Shown here piece by piece: positions 45,122 to 56,750 of a DNA stretch of 64,000 nt (positions within the stretch are counted from its first letter, which is position 1; the number at the start of each line of letters is the position of its first letter). Where the stretch lies: positions 10,052,862 through 10,116,861 of the forward strand of contig NC_057918.1 in the NCBI RefSeq assembly GCF_018873765.1, written 5' to 3'. The position numbers were made by a program, and so were the translations under genes. This DNA comes from Telopea speciosissima (lineage: Eukaryota; Streptophyta; Magnoliopsida; Proteales; Proteaceae). The notes below the pieces were generated by a model. That model saw only the letters and a list, made by a program, of their open reading frames with translations. It did not search any database and was not told the DNA's origin.

Positions 45122-45567
45122 ATAGGTGTCAAAAGCTGGCCCGCACCAATAGGCTCACAGCGAACCTATTGGTTGAAAGTTTAAGACCGGCTCACCGACT
45201 ACAAATATGCCGAACTCAAGCACCGATCGATTAAAAAATCAAGCATTATTCCATATGCAAGGTAGTGGCCCAACGGTTGCTTGATCGGGACCCAACCGAA
45301 TATTGTGACCGATTGTCTATAACCCGATTAGCTCATTTAATCTTATGTAACCCAAATTTGCCTATTTATAGCCCAATTAATCAATTAGTCGGTCTAAAAC
45401 CTGATTAGCCCGATTATGGACCAATAACTGACCGATCAAATAGAAACGTGTTAATAACTATGAGACCCGATTATCTAAATGGGGCAAATATTATGTGTGG
45501 CTTTAAATTGGTTGGGACCAATTAGATCTGACCGAAACCAACCGGGCTGACTGGTTGACACCCCTAC
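45122..45567. mobile_element. hAT-like non-autonomous element
   Basis: 446 bp between perfect TTAATAGT repeats (45114-45121 and 45568-45575). Ends ATAGGTGTCAA and TTGACACCCCTAC are inverted. The interior repeats GGTCGGTTATTGG / CCGATTAG-type words. No coding capacity. Confidence 0.8.
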
Positions 45568-45602
45568 TTAATAGTGACCCGTGTTTCATGGAACACATCA
45601 CA

Positions 45603-45778
45603 AATTTTTATCCTCTCAATTACACTGTCTGTACTTGACCTCAAGTGCATCTAATAGAGAGAGGTGGACCCCACCTCGGGCAATGTGTTCGGGCAGGGGG
45701 TACGATAGTCATTTCTGCCTCCTTTGTTAGATGTACTTGAGGTCAAGTACGGGCAGTGAATTGAGAGGATAAAGATCC
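45603..45778. mobile_element. Foldback MITE with 10-bp target-site duplication
   Basis: 176 bp between perfect ACACATCACA repeats (45593-45602 and 45779-45788). About 45 bp at each end are near-perfect inverted repeats built on TTATCCTCTCAATT, CTGTACTTGACCTCAAGT and GCATCTAA. It starts only 27 bp after the preceding hAT-like element's duplication. Confidence 0.85.
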
Positions 45779-46279
45779 ACACATCACACACCTATGGAGA
45801 ACACTGGAGAACTGGGCTACAACTTTTGGGCCAACCCTCAGCCTAATCACGGGCTTAAGATAAAAGAAAAAGGACATCAGTGTTTAAATTTTAATGCGCA
45901 TATTTGCTGAAGGGAGTCTAAAGTAATCAAGTCAAGCGTATGAAGGCCCATTTCTGGAATACATTCTAGAAAATCATTTGAAGGGTTTTCCACCAAACAT
46001 AGATCCCAAGTGTGTTGGTGACATGTACATTTCAGTGGGTCCTGTCTAGGAATGGCTCTCAATTCATAGTTGCAATATGGTTCCACACTAAGAAAATGGA
46101 AATTCAAGGACATAATATGACTCTAAGTAGGTTATAAGGAAGGGATTGTGATTCCTTACTTGTAAAGAATTAAATTAAAGGGAAAGAGAATGCTATCTGA
46201 TCGCGTGCAGCATAGCCCCTGCACCTAGACAGAGGGTTGTAACTTGTAAATTATGATATTCAGTGATGATAGTTTTTAA

Positions 46280-46702
46280 GGGAAAATTACATGATTAGCT
46301 ACTTTTGGGTTTTCATTTACAAAATTGTCCACCCTATGTTTGAGTTAACAAAAATAGACAAAAACAAGTTTAGTTTTACAAAACTAGACAAAACAGTGAC
46401 TCTCCTTCCTTCCTCGGTAGTTCCCCTCTGAAAAAATCTCTTTTTTTCCCCTCTGTTATTTGGGGTAGCAGAGAATGGCGGTGGCTGGGACAAGGGTAGG
46501 GTTGCAGGGAACGGAGGATGCTTGGGCGAGAAGGCAATGACAAGGGTAAAAATGTCAAAAAAAGTAAATGTGGGAGAGAGAGACACTATTTTGTCCAGTT
46601 TTATAAACCTTAACTTTTTTTTGTCTGTTTTTGTTAATTCAAACATAGGGTGGACACTTTTGTAAATAAAAACCCAAAAGTAGCTAATCATGTAATTTTC
46701 CC
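46280..46702. mobile_element. Foldback element with about 100-bp inverted repeats
   Basis: The left arm reads GGGAAAATTACATGATTAGC, then TACTTTTGGGTTTTCATTTAC and GTCCACCCTATGTTTGAG; the right arm is its inverted copy ending TAATCATGTAATTTTCCC. The centre has AGACAAAACAGTGACTCTC and its mirror. The flanks (AGTTTTTAA and TAATTTTAA) match only in part. The minus frame 46317-46715 is a by-product of the hairpin. Confidence 0.8.
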
Positions 46703-47148
46703 TAATTTTAATCATTCTACTGGCTGTGCAGGAAAGTTTAGATTTATCTATTTTTTTCTATTTTTTATGTAAAAAATGATATCAAATTGACAAAGCACGG
46801 CCAAGCCCAGCAGAGTTAGGCTTGGACTGAGATATCACAGCCCAACCTCAGGCCAGGCTGGGCCTGGGTTTTCAAAGGAAGTCCACCTTCTCCTTCTAGT
46901 CTTTTTATAATCATATATTGACCGAATGGCACCTAGGTCACGGGTCGATGTCTGCTGCTGCATTGGACAATCTCCTGCTCGCGGGCACCGGAGAGGAGCC
47001 CAATCCCCCTTCCTTAGGGTCGGACAAAACCTGGCTGCTGCTCCAATCTATGACCAAAATCATATTATCCGACTTGAGAGACTTGGTACTTGGGGGACCA
47101 TTGTCCATTCTAGGAATTGAAGCAGGTCTGTCGCTTAATTGGTGCTCA

Positions 47149-47150
<2 letters not shown>

Positions 47151-47220
<70 letters not shown>
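47151..47220. repeat. Compound microsatellite (TC)20(TA)15
   Basis: Forty bases of TC repeat run straight into thirty bases of TA repeat. It is probably highly variable in length. Confidence 0.95.
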
Positions 47221-47223
<3 letters not shown>

Positions 47224-47539
47224 CTAAGGTCGTAGGGACATAAGTGTGTTCACTATAATGATAAGAAGGAAGTGCTTGATGGGCCAAATCAGAAGCTGGG
47301 GTAATCTTTGTCGCAGGTGAGATGGCATCTACTCAGTTTCTTGGTGAAGAGGGAGTACCATCCTCCTGCAACAAAGAGAACTCTTCCTTCTTCTTCTTTC
47401 TCTTCCCTTTAATGGATGTGGGTTAGCTTGGAGAATGGTGTAAGATCTGAGGGAAGTAATTGCTCTTGCAACTGGTTTTAAATACTTAGTTTATGATAGT
47501 TGATTTTTTTTCTAGTGTTTCCTCCAGAAGTGATTATTG

Positions 47540-48120
47540 CTTACTGTTGCGTCAGAAAACCGTATCGGAACATCTTGTTCCTGCAAGACAGAGTTAGCAG
47601 AGAGGGCCGGGTTATACCGGTGACTCCACTCTGATGCTTAAGTCACAATCCTTTGCAACAGATGAAGATAATGGAATTTTGATCATGGAAGGATGTTACC
47701 TCCTTATTTATGGATGATCGTGGCAAAACCGTGCCCTAATAGGAATGTAGAATCCTCGGAATGGAGTGAGAGAGTTTAGGAGTGATTTTAGGGATAACGT
47801 TTATCTCCTGATTTCTCTCGCGTCTTATCAAGCGACGTTAGTTCATGGCAAATTTTGGGTTAACAGAGTGAAGTGTTGAGGTCGTCCCTTATCAATACGA
47901 GTCAGGTCGCTATTGCTAGGGTGCCAACCTAGCGACCCCTTGCAACGACACGAGCTTCGCCTTTGCGTATGCGTTCTGCGAGGTCTGTCGTACACCGAGG
48001 CCTCGAGGCCTCGGTGAGCTTGGTCAGCTCGCGTCTGGCCTTCATGGCCTCAGCTCGTTCCGCATGCACATGTCGGGTCCCTATTGGTGGGTGACGTCTC
48101 CTGCCCTATCACTTACCATA
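47540..48120. mobile_element. LTR-like GC-rich segment
   Basis: CCGGTGACTCCACTCTGATG followed by CTTAAGTCA is a motif seen in plant LTR retroelements. Downstream, GGTCGCTATTGCTAGG... TAGCGACC forms a stem, and a 22-bp perfect palindrome centred on CTCGAG lies at 47994-48015. Much more GC-rich than its surroundings. Boundaries and family not defined. Confidence 0.35.
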
Positions 48121-48414
48121 ATCGATCCTTGGTCTCAGTTAATTTGCCTACTTTTCTACTAACATTTTCAAGTTGCAGCAGCTCATGAGGACTTTTCCTT
48201 TCCAATAGTACTGGTGTTGGTTCTCCTCGGACAAAGACCTATAACTTTGTTTTGGTCCATGTGTAACTAGATCATCATTATCTTGTCATGATCCATAAGT
48301 TTCCAAAGCTAACTAATCAAATATCTAGTTTGTCAAGTATAGAAAGCAAAAGGCAATTTGATTTGATTTGATTTATTTTTTATTTTTGTGAATTTGATTT
48401 TATTTTTCAGAGAC

Positions 48415-48525
48415 ATTGACGCAACGATTAGTTAAGTCGTACTATTGCAACTTGTCGATTGTAGGTTTAAATTAAAACTTCGAGACAGACTCTCTTGTGA
48501 AGCAAAGGGTAAAGGCTGCGCAAAC
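48415..48525 (+). mobile_element. Decayed Au-type SINE
   Basis: In order: GACGCAACGATTAGTTAAG (box A), GGTTTAAATTAAAACTTCGA (box B remnant), CTCTCTTGTGAAGCAAAGGG and TAAAGGCTGCGCA. This parallels the SINE at 25300-25426. No duplication was seen. Confidence 0.6.
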
Positions 48526-49505
48526 AAACAAAAAATGTAATTTTTTTCTTCATCTTTTTTTTAGGCTTCAAACTGTAAACCCAAGATGAACAGATTACAT
48601 GAATGGAGTTGCATGATGATCACAAATGTCATTATAACGTTTTGGACATTAATTATAATTCTCAATATAATCACTATAGCTCGGGTATGGATCATTATGG
48701 AAGTTGGCAATCAGTCTGAGATGGAAAGCATCCGAGCCCTACCCTAAAAGCAATATTGCTAGGGTTCTTGTTTGCAGCCAAGAAATGTCTCATTCATGGC
48801 TAGTTAAAATCATTAATGTTAAGCTCAATCTCTTATAGTGTGTTGTGTTATGAAAAGCAGTTTAGTATTAAAGAGGTACAGAAAGAATATCAGGAATTAG
48901 ATGTGCGAAGGGTGCCTTAGGTGTAAAAATGCAGCCTGTGGGTCATATTATTTCCTTTCATTGAAATCTCCTATGCCGATTGCCGACCCAATGGGCACAT
49001 GAGAGAGAGTGTCTCATGGTTCATATTGAGGGGAAATCCTAAAATGGTCTAGAGAAGATATATACTTTTTTCATATATGTATATAAAAAAGTCACATTTT
49101 TTTTTATTCTTTCGAATAATCCATAATAGTCAGAACAGATGAATAATTCCATGAATTTGTCTACTATAACCTAACATAGATTTTAATCGACAGGGCCAGA
49201 GTCCAAGATTTGAAGAAAATGAAAAAGAGGAAGAACTTGAAATGGTTGTTTTTTTTTTTTTTTTTTTTTTTTGGGGGGGGGGGGTGTGGGGGGAGGGCGA
49301 GAGGGAAGGGTAAGTTAATAATTTAGAGGGAGAGGGTTCTCTGAGCAAACATTACAGAGGAGTGCACCAACGAGGTGAAACGAAATGATTTCATATATAA
49401 AAGGGCAGCAAGGTATTCAATGGATTCCCAACACAATAGCAATGTTCCTTTGATCCCTTAGAGAAATCCACAAGATGCATATCTATCTCTTTAACTATTT
49501 TTTCA
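48526..49505. other. Intergenic DNA, nothing recognised
   Basis: AT-rich; a T run meets a G run at 49250-49284. No coding signal. Confidence 0.5.
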
Positions 49506-49514
49506 AAATTTCAT

Positions 49515-50909
49515 GGGTAATTTACACATACCACCCCTGAGGTTTGACGAAAGGATGATTTTACCCCCCAATTTTGAAAAATTCTGCGTACCCCCCTAAG
49601 ATTTACAAACGGTAACAAATAAACCCATTCCGTCAGTTTATGACTAACACCGTTAAAATCAAAAGGTAAAGTGACAAAAATGCCCCTTCAAGAAGAAAAA
49701 AAAAAAAAAACCCTTGCAACTCATCTTCCCCAAATCGATTGGGGAAGATGAGTTACAGGGTATCCCCATCGATTTTGTGTGATTTCTCTACCTCCATTTC
49801 CTCCTCTTCTTTGAGCAAAATTATTTCGTATGCTAAAGTCATCGTTATCTCAGGTGTCATGTTCTTCCACGTCTCAAACCCTTTCCGGTCTTCTACCAGA
49901 TAATCAAAATTATTGGTTTTCCGAAAGCTTTCCCTGTGAAACCAAATCTAGAAATGATGATTTTCAAATTTTCTAAATTTCACCATAACAAGTTATGGTG
50001 AAACTTTTCAGTTCATCTCATATTCTATCTTTGCAAGAAAAACATCTAAAAATGAATTTATTAGGAATCTTATGATTTCTTTAAACATAATTTCTTCGAA
50101 TGCCCAAATACAAAGATTAGAGAGTAAACATACAAACAGAGAACGAACAACATAATAAGAAAAGAGAACATACATGAAACAGCAAAATGGTGATCTGGAC
50201 TGGTCTTCAACGATAAGTATTTTAGGGTTTCGATTCTGGCTCTCGGTTTTGAGTCTTTTATGCTCTATTTTGCCTTTACACTCGTGCATGTCAGCAAGGT
50301 CGATGGCATACGAAACGCCACCGAAATCACTGTGAAAATAAAGGAACAAACTCCTGGGTTCTGAAAATGACTTTACATAGTAAATGGGGAAAAACAGAAT
50401 GCAAGGAAAGAGACGAGAGAAGCTCAAGGGCAGGGGGGAATAAAAATAAGCAGGGAAACGAAATGGGTTTTCAAGAAAGATCACCATTCCTAATGTAGTT
50501 AAGAACTGTGAAAGTAGAGGAACAAATTCCTGGGTTATAAATATCCGCAACTCTAGGTGGAATATGATGCTTCAAATAGATTTTAGCATATTTGCAAAAG
50601 TTTTAGCTCACTGGAGACATTCCATTAGAAGCCATGGAAGGAGCAATCGATGGGTATACTGTAACACTCATCTTCCCAAATCCATTTGGGGAAGATGAGT
50701 TGCAGGTTTTTTTTTTTTTTTTTTTTTTTTTCTTGAAGGGGCATTTTTGTCACTTTATCTTTTGATTTTAACAGTGTTAGTGATAAACCGACGGAATGGG
50801 TTTATTTGTTACCGTTTGTAAACCTCAGGGGGGTACGTAAAATTTTCCAAAACTAGAGGGTAAAATCATCCTTTCGTCAAACCTCCAAGATGGTATGTGT
50901 AAATTACCC
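49515..50909. mobile_element. Mutator-like element with about 245-bp terminal inverted repeats
   Basis: 1395 bp between perfect AAATTTCAT repeats (49506-49514 and 50910-50918). Both ends read inward GGGTAATTTACACATACC, AAAGGATGATTTTACCC, AACGGTAACAAATAAACCCA, then GTGACAAAAATGCCCCTTCA and an A/T homopolymer. Each arm ends in a nearly perfect palindrome around CTCATCTTCCCCAAAT (49718-49755, 50666-50701). A 180-residue minus frame (50008-50550) is rich in Phe/Leu and matches no family I know. No transposase. Confidence 0.88.
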
Positions 50910-50918
50910 AAATTTCAT

Positions 50919-51870
50919 TTACACTGTTTTTTAACTATTTTTTTTAAAAACACTTTTTTATGAAGAAAAAAACTGTGCCAAAAACACAAAAATAGACTTG
51001 GGAGGTCGGCGTGGCTTGAAACAGTAAAAGTATTAGGAACTTTAATTTGGCTTCCACCCTTTTGACTGAATGTGGGAATTTCGATGAGAGAAAGAATGAT
51101 ACCTTTGCACCCACTCATGCAAAGGTGTGACCTGGAATTTAACATGTGGACCAGTTAGATTTGTTCTTACATTCAAGAGTTTTGATTGACCATGTCAGCT
51201 CTCCACATGATCGAAAAGTGATATAGGATTGGAAAAGAATTTTCTATCTGAAAGTGTGGCCGCCAGCAAGGGCCAATTGAAGCACACGTAAAAACGTAAA
51301 CTGAGATAGAATTTTCATCTTACATTGGATTAGAGTGGTTATTTCGTCTCATCCTGTGTCTAGGTCCATGAATCAAATTCGGAATATGGACTTTTTTCTC
51401 AAGACTGACATAGAGAATCCTAAATTAATTGTGTTTACTTCAAAAAGGATAAAAAGATTCTCAACGGCCAAAAAGATGAGGGGAAAAAGAAAAACTTTTC
51501 AATCATAAATGATCCAAAAATTTTAATTGTTAATCACATGTATTTTGTTGGAATTTTAAGAAGATGTGTGGAAAGCAGACATTTGAGGGAAGGGAAAAAG
51601 GTCAGGAGAAAGTTTTCTTATACTCAGGATGAAGGATTCACCCAATTATAATGCCTAACTTTTCACAGTTATCAATGACAATGATGGGTATTCCGTATTC
51701 GTGAAGCACCAAAGGTAAAGAAAATTACTTCCTAATCATAATGTTATTTGATCACACAATTCACTACACGAAAGAAAAAAGAACAAAAGGAAAACCAAGG
51801 AAATGATTTCTCCTCTCGAAGTTTCATTTTATTTTTGGGATAAGTATTATCAATTTCATTATTATTTTTT
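50919..51870. other. Intergenic DNA with a MITE fragment
   Basis: GAAAAGAATTTTCTATCTGAAAGTGTGGCC near 51231 is a piece of the GAGTGTGGC foldback family. Otherwise nothing recognised. Confidence 0.4.
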
Positions 51871-52039
51871 GGGAAATAGTTTTCTGTCCGGGAGTGTGGT
51901 CTACGTCAGCACTCTCATGTGTCTATCTCTCTCCTCCTTAAAATAAGGGGGCAGAAATGTCTTTTCATATGGGAAGGAGAGATATAGACTCATGAGAGTG
52001 CTGACGTAGGCCACATTGCTGGACAGAGATCTTTTTCCC
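51871..52039. mobile_element. Foldback MITE, GAGTGTGGC family
   Basis: 169 bp between TTATTTTTT repeats (51862-51870, 52040-52048). Starts GGGAAATAGTTTTCTGTCC and ends GACAGAGATCTTTTTCCC; the arms share GGTCTACGTCAGCACTCTCA. Closest in layout to 9893-10062. A truncated relative follows at about 52797-52880. Confidence 0.8.
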
Positions 52040-52049
52040 TTATTTTTTT

Positions 52050-53800
52050 TTTGTAAGAGATGATTTTCCAAGCAAGAAGCATTTAGAGCACATCAATGAG
52101 ATGCAACAGAATAAGTTGATATATAGGAGGACAGCGAGATAATTTCATGTAAAGAGGAGACAGAGTGTGTGTGTGTGTATGTTAACATACCCTCCCCTGA
52201 CCATGATTTGAGGAATCAAAGTATCAGATCACCCAAATTTGACGATTCATATTAAAATCGACAGACGACGATACCTACTTCAGGGTGATCTCATATCGAT
52301 GGATGGATACAGACCAATGGTAAAAAAGTAAAAGAATTATTCGTTCAGAAAAACAAGGATAAATCCATCCAATCTAGCCCGATTCAAGTGATTCGATCCA
52401 GATCACTATCAGTTGAGACCAATCTCAATTTGGATACCGATTACTAAATCCATGCCCCTAACTGCTTAGAGATTCATTTCCCTTGTTTTTTTCCTTTTCT
52501 TGAGGGATACATCTTGGCTTTGTTCATTTCATCATAAAATGGGGCATTAATTATGTGGGGAAAGTTTTCCTTCACCCTTAGATAAGGAACTCCAGGGTGA
52601 AATAACCATGTGATTAGACTATTGAGTCATCATTCTACTCTTCCCTATTTACAAGGTTGAAACTACCCTCCTTTTTAGCAATCCAACACTACCAATCTAT
52701 GTTTTGGTGAAGGAAATCCTTTTTCACCATGGGTGAAGTAAAAAAAATTATCCAAAGTTCAAATACAAAAAATTCCCTTAAACAACACATTTATTGAAAA
52801 GAACGCTGCCAGGCTGTACGCTAACACCTTCATGTGTCTATCTCTCCACCCTCATATGAAAAAACATATCTGCCTCTAGTGTGAGAGCAAGACCCATAGA
52901 TACAAGAAGAACCATCATACGTTACACAGCCGAACAAGGAACTCAATCCATAAAAAAAAATGATCGAGATTTGCCAGTCAAATGTCAAACTCAAATTACC
53001 ATACACCATTTCATGATATCTGCCTCTTGCACCTTCACCCATCTATCTTTCTTTTCCCTCAAATTTCAAATTTCCATTAGATCTAATTTGTCATTTGGAA
53101 TTCAGTTGTCCATCAAATTTGAGTCCCAGCCAATCTACTATGTGACTGATATTTATACCAAATAATATTCATAATAGATGTGCCTATCCATGAACACAAC
53201 TACCAGTCACAGTTGTTTCATTGAAATTAAAATTAACTGGTTAAAGGAGGGGATTTCAAAATTTGACCCACTATTTTGTGCTCAACTAGGTTGGCAAGAT
53301 AATTTCTCTAATTATTTTCTGGGCATCTTAAGTCGGAACAAGCAAAGCCCTCTATGACAGATCTTCTCCAAATCATCTTTGAGATGAATTTTCTTTTCCC
53401 TAGGAAAACAACCAAATGCACATTCTAAAATTTATGGGGGTGTCTTTCCTTGCAAAAAACCACTCAGGCAAGAAAAAGAGTAGGGAACCCAACATTTTAT
53501 GGGTACCATTTTAGCATTGGTAATCAAGCTCAATAACGTTGCGTAAGTACTCGATCATAAAATAGAAAGAGTCCAATAAGCAAGCTTTTCTATTTTCATT
53601 TCATTTTGCTCTCCTTTTTTCTTCCTTCATTTCGCAGAAAGACCAGACTATACTCTCCCTTCATTGACACAGTCCATGACAATTTGCATCCCAGCAAGCA
53701 ACAAGAAAAACACATAATTTTGGTTTTGGTATGGTTTAGGTTTCCAGATTTCGCTGGGAGTGTGGAACATGAGAGCTATATATAAAGATTAAACCAGTAT
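52050..53800. other. Intergenic DNA 3' of the GlcAT14 exon
   Basis: Includes GATACC/ATCGAT-rich repeat similar to that near 5060-5340 (about 52210-52450) and a partial foldback MITE (52797-52880). No gene was recognised; the right part is presumably the 3' untranslated region of the minus-strand exon. Confidence 0.4.
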
Positions 53801-54016
53801 GGAGGATGAAAGGATTTTTCAGTGACTGTGTGTATCCTATTAGCTACTGATAATTATGGCTTTACACTCCTTCCTACTTCTACCAAATCTAACCCATTTC
53901 TGCCAATCCAAGAACCAAATACTCTTTATCTGCTCGTGGTAGTTTACATCTCTCAGATGCAGCTAGTATGCTTGACAACAGAAGCTGCCCCACGATCTCC
54001 ACAAGCACCCCTTCTA

Positions 54017-54531
54017 TCACTTGCACTGCCTTGGGCGGAAATTATCGTTAGATAAGAGAGAGACTATAAGACTTTCAAGCCTTTTTGCACCAGGACCTGG
54101 CCTAAGGACTGTAGTATTACCCACCACCAAGCATGGGTCTGTTCCATTTACCCTGCTCCCGATGCACCATCCACCTGGAACAATCATGCCAGGCCCTCGA
54201 AACAAAAGCTCAGCATCTATCTTGTCCAGTACTGGATCATCTCTAAGGAACTTCCTCGCAAATGGAGCATTGCTGTCAACCATCCTTGTCATGTCATTGA
54301 GGTTGAGGTGGTGGGGGTGTTGCTTGGGGGGATTATCCCATGATATGAAATGCAGGTCACTGTTGACAGTAGTATTTCGAAACTCCTGAGCATTACAGAT
54401 GACAGTATGGAAATAGCCTTCGGGAGAGGAGATAAAATTTGCATAGTACATGAGAACAGTGCGAGGTAGATTGTCCCACCCCCAAATGCAGTAGTCAATG
54501 AAAGGGCGAGAGAGCATCACCCAGGCAGAAC
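54017..54531 (-). CDS. GlcAT14-type beta-glucuronosyltransferase, terminal exon only
   Basis: A minus-strand exon of 515 nt: acceptor TGATAG at 54537-54532, a Gly codon split by the intron (G from the previous exon), then 170 residues and TGA at 54017. It reads SAWVMLSRPFIDYCIWGWDN, LPRTVLMYYANFISSPEGYF, HTVICNAQEF, then DLHFISWDNPPKQHP and later PGGWCIGSRVNGTDPCLVVG and RPGPGAKRLE. This is the C-terminal part of the plant Core-2/I-branching (GT14) family, best matching GlcAT14A-like enzymes that add glucuronic acid to type II arabinogalactan in the Golgi. The part before it (membrane anchor and donor-binding region, about 240 residues) is not found between 54532 and 64000; it may lie past the right edge, with LINE and gypsy debris in the intron, or be lost. 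No stop or frameshift interrupts this exon. Confidence 0.85.
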
Positions 54532-55910
54532 CTATCACAGAGAAAAGAAAACTCAATTATACAAGTGATTACAAAAGAAAAGCTTGATTATATAAGTAAA
54601 GAAGCTAACATGTGAAGCACATTGAGTAATGTCAATCCAGGAACAGTTTGATCAACAATTCAAAAAGCCTTGTCAGCATATTATCTATTATCTACCTTGA
54701 AAATGTCTTTTCTGTTTCTTACACTCATCTATATTATAAACTTCAGTTCCATTTAAGTACTGCCCAATGTGCTTCTCCACAAATGCCTCAACTTATTAAA
54801 ATGTGATAACATAAGGTGGGTGCAAGGACTTGTGTTCGAACTTTGAACCATTGTGTGTGATGCAATGATCTGAAATCTATTGTCTATGTCAACACTGGCA
54901 AATTCAAAATATGAATACATGACACTCAAGCTGTTTAATGAAGAGTGGCAATATTCAGGGTAATGTAGTTCATCACTTCATCATTTCATTGTATCAAGTC
55001 AATGGGTTTTCTTTTTCTCCCTTTTTTTTAAAACGTTATTTCCTCTGCCTTTTTGCTAGTTCTGGTCTGTCGAAAAATTCTTTCCCATTGCTAGAAATGA
55101 TTTCTCTTTCTATTTACGCAATTCCATCCATCGTACGCTTGGCATGTCAGTTTGGTACAAGCGGATCAGAAAGATAGGCCAGGTCAGCTGCGGTTGCAAG
55201 GCCTCCTATCCTCGGCTCTAATAATTTCACAACTGTCAAAGCCTATCTCCCAAATCCTGTTAACCATCCAAAGGACCTCCCATCCTTAATTTCTGCTTTC
55301 CTATATTAAACTGCTTTTTTCGCTATACTTGGAACTCTTTTTTTCCCCTTTTGGGAGAGACTTTCTAGGACCTTTTTCCATTCCATGTTTCTTAAAAACC
55401 CCCAGTTCCTTTTTGAGCTTTTGGAATGCATACAGGCCTGCATTAGATACACTTTTCTTTTCATTGACAGCACAGTAAGCAATTAATATCAAACTTCCAT
55501 ATTCCCCACTTGATTAAACCTTATCAATCTAAACCCTACCCTACTTTAACATTCTGCTCCAGTGGTCCTACAACATGTTCCATTAGGTTCTTCATCATCC
55601 CCCCATAGTATTGAAAGGATCAAATTGTGCAAGATGGGTTTCCTCAACTGATTGGGCAAAATACTATTTATTTTAAGCTGTCATTAGAAATTCTACTTCA
55701 CCAAATAGTGGGTTCAGAGATTCAACTGAAACAAGCCCCACGACAAGTTAGAATACAATTTGTTTTGTGCGTGGCTGGTCTGCTACTCGGTGAAGCTTGG
55801 ATACCCAACCGATCCTCTCCTCCTCCCTCTCTCTTTGAATCAGGTCTGAACACCCCCTTCTTGGTCTACCACTGGTTTCTCTCCTTTGAGTTACTTACAC
55901 TTGTGTGCGC
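54532..55910. other. Presumed intron or flank of the GlcAT14 exon
   Basis: No GT14 exon, other coding sequence or transposon boundary was recognised. Confidence 0.4.
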
Positions 55911-56129
55911 CCATAAGTGAACTCAACAAGGTTTCTGAACCCCGGGTTTCACATCATTGGTTTTTTAGATAAAGGAAAGAATCCCATCCAATCTAAACAT
56001 TCTTCCAATTCCCATCCCACAGGCCCCGCCTCATGTCGTACCACCATTGCCACCTTTTTTACAACACCACAACCACCAAATTTACACCACCACCATATGG
56101 GGCTGGCTGACCTTTTGACGTTGCTCCCT

Positions 56130-56750
56130 ATGGAGCTGAAAGAGGAGCCAAATTAGATGTCCTTGATTTCTACGGGGATAATAATCCGGAGAAATACCTG
56201 GGCTGAATTTACTGCCTGGAGAATTCTTTCGATGGCACGAGTTGACTGAGGCTAGGAATTTTATTTGTCGAAGCCAAATTGAACAGTACGGATCAAGTCT
56301 GGTGGATCAAATTCTAGCAACAGAATCGGACTTGAGGCATCGAGTTGGTAAACACTTGGGCTGAAATGCAAGAGGCAATGAACAGATGATTTTTTCCCTG
56401 CCAACTATAAGCAATGCATGCATTTCAAATTCACACAGCTGAGACAGAACAATAAAATTTATTTTTTTTGGTAGAAAGACACAACAATATGACCATGGAG
56501 GAAAATATAGCCAAATTTAACTATTTTCAGTTGAGACAAAACAATATCACCATGGGGGAATATGTGGCCAAATTTTACTGTTTAGCTACTCGGTCTGATT
56601 TTGAGTGAAATGAAGAAGTCTTGGTGGCACAGTTTCAAAATGGTTTGCACCTCAGATTAGTGCAACATTGGCTTCTAGTCAGCTGCCGACGATGGAGGAT
56701 GTCGTACAGGAAGCATATCAAGTAGAGGACAGCCTGAAAAGGCCTTACAA
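56130..56750 (+). pseudogene. Decayed Ty3/gypsy gag
   Basis: In plus frames that shift repeatedly: LDVLDFYGDNNPEKYLG (the FYG..NPE.YL gag start), FRWHELTEA, then FFPANYKQCMHF and NITMGEYVAKFYCLATRSDF, and PTMEDVVQEAYQVED. Two tandem copies of the AC.ATATCACCATGG.GGAA segment occur (56485-56505 and 56542-56562). Many stops; no protease or reverse transcriptase follows. Confidence 0.65.

Noticed and set aside
46317-46715. 132-residue minus frame
   Set aside because: It spans the arms of a large inverted repeat; the frame is explained by the hairpin element.
46918-47235. 105-residue plus frame ending in SLSLSL and YIYIYI
   Set aside because: The second half is a translated TC/TA microsatellite and the first half resembles no protein family.
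50008-50550. 180-residue minus frame as a host gene
   Set aside because: It lies wholly inside a Mutator-like element, is biased to Phe/Leu/Ile, and shows no recognisable domain; captured origin is possible but unsupported.
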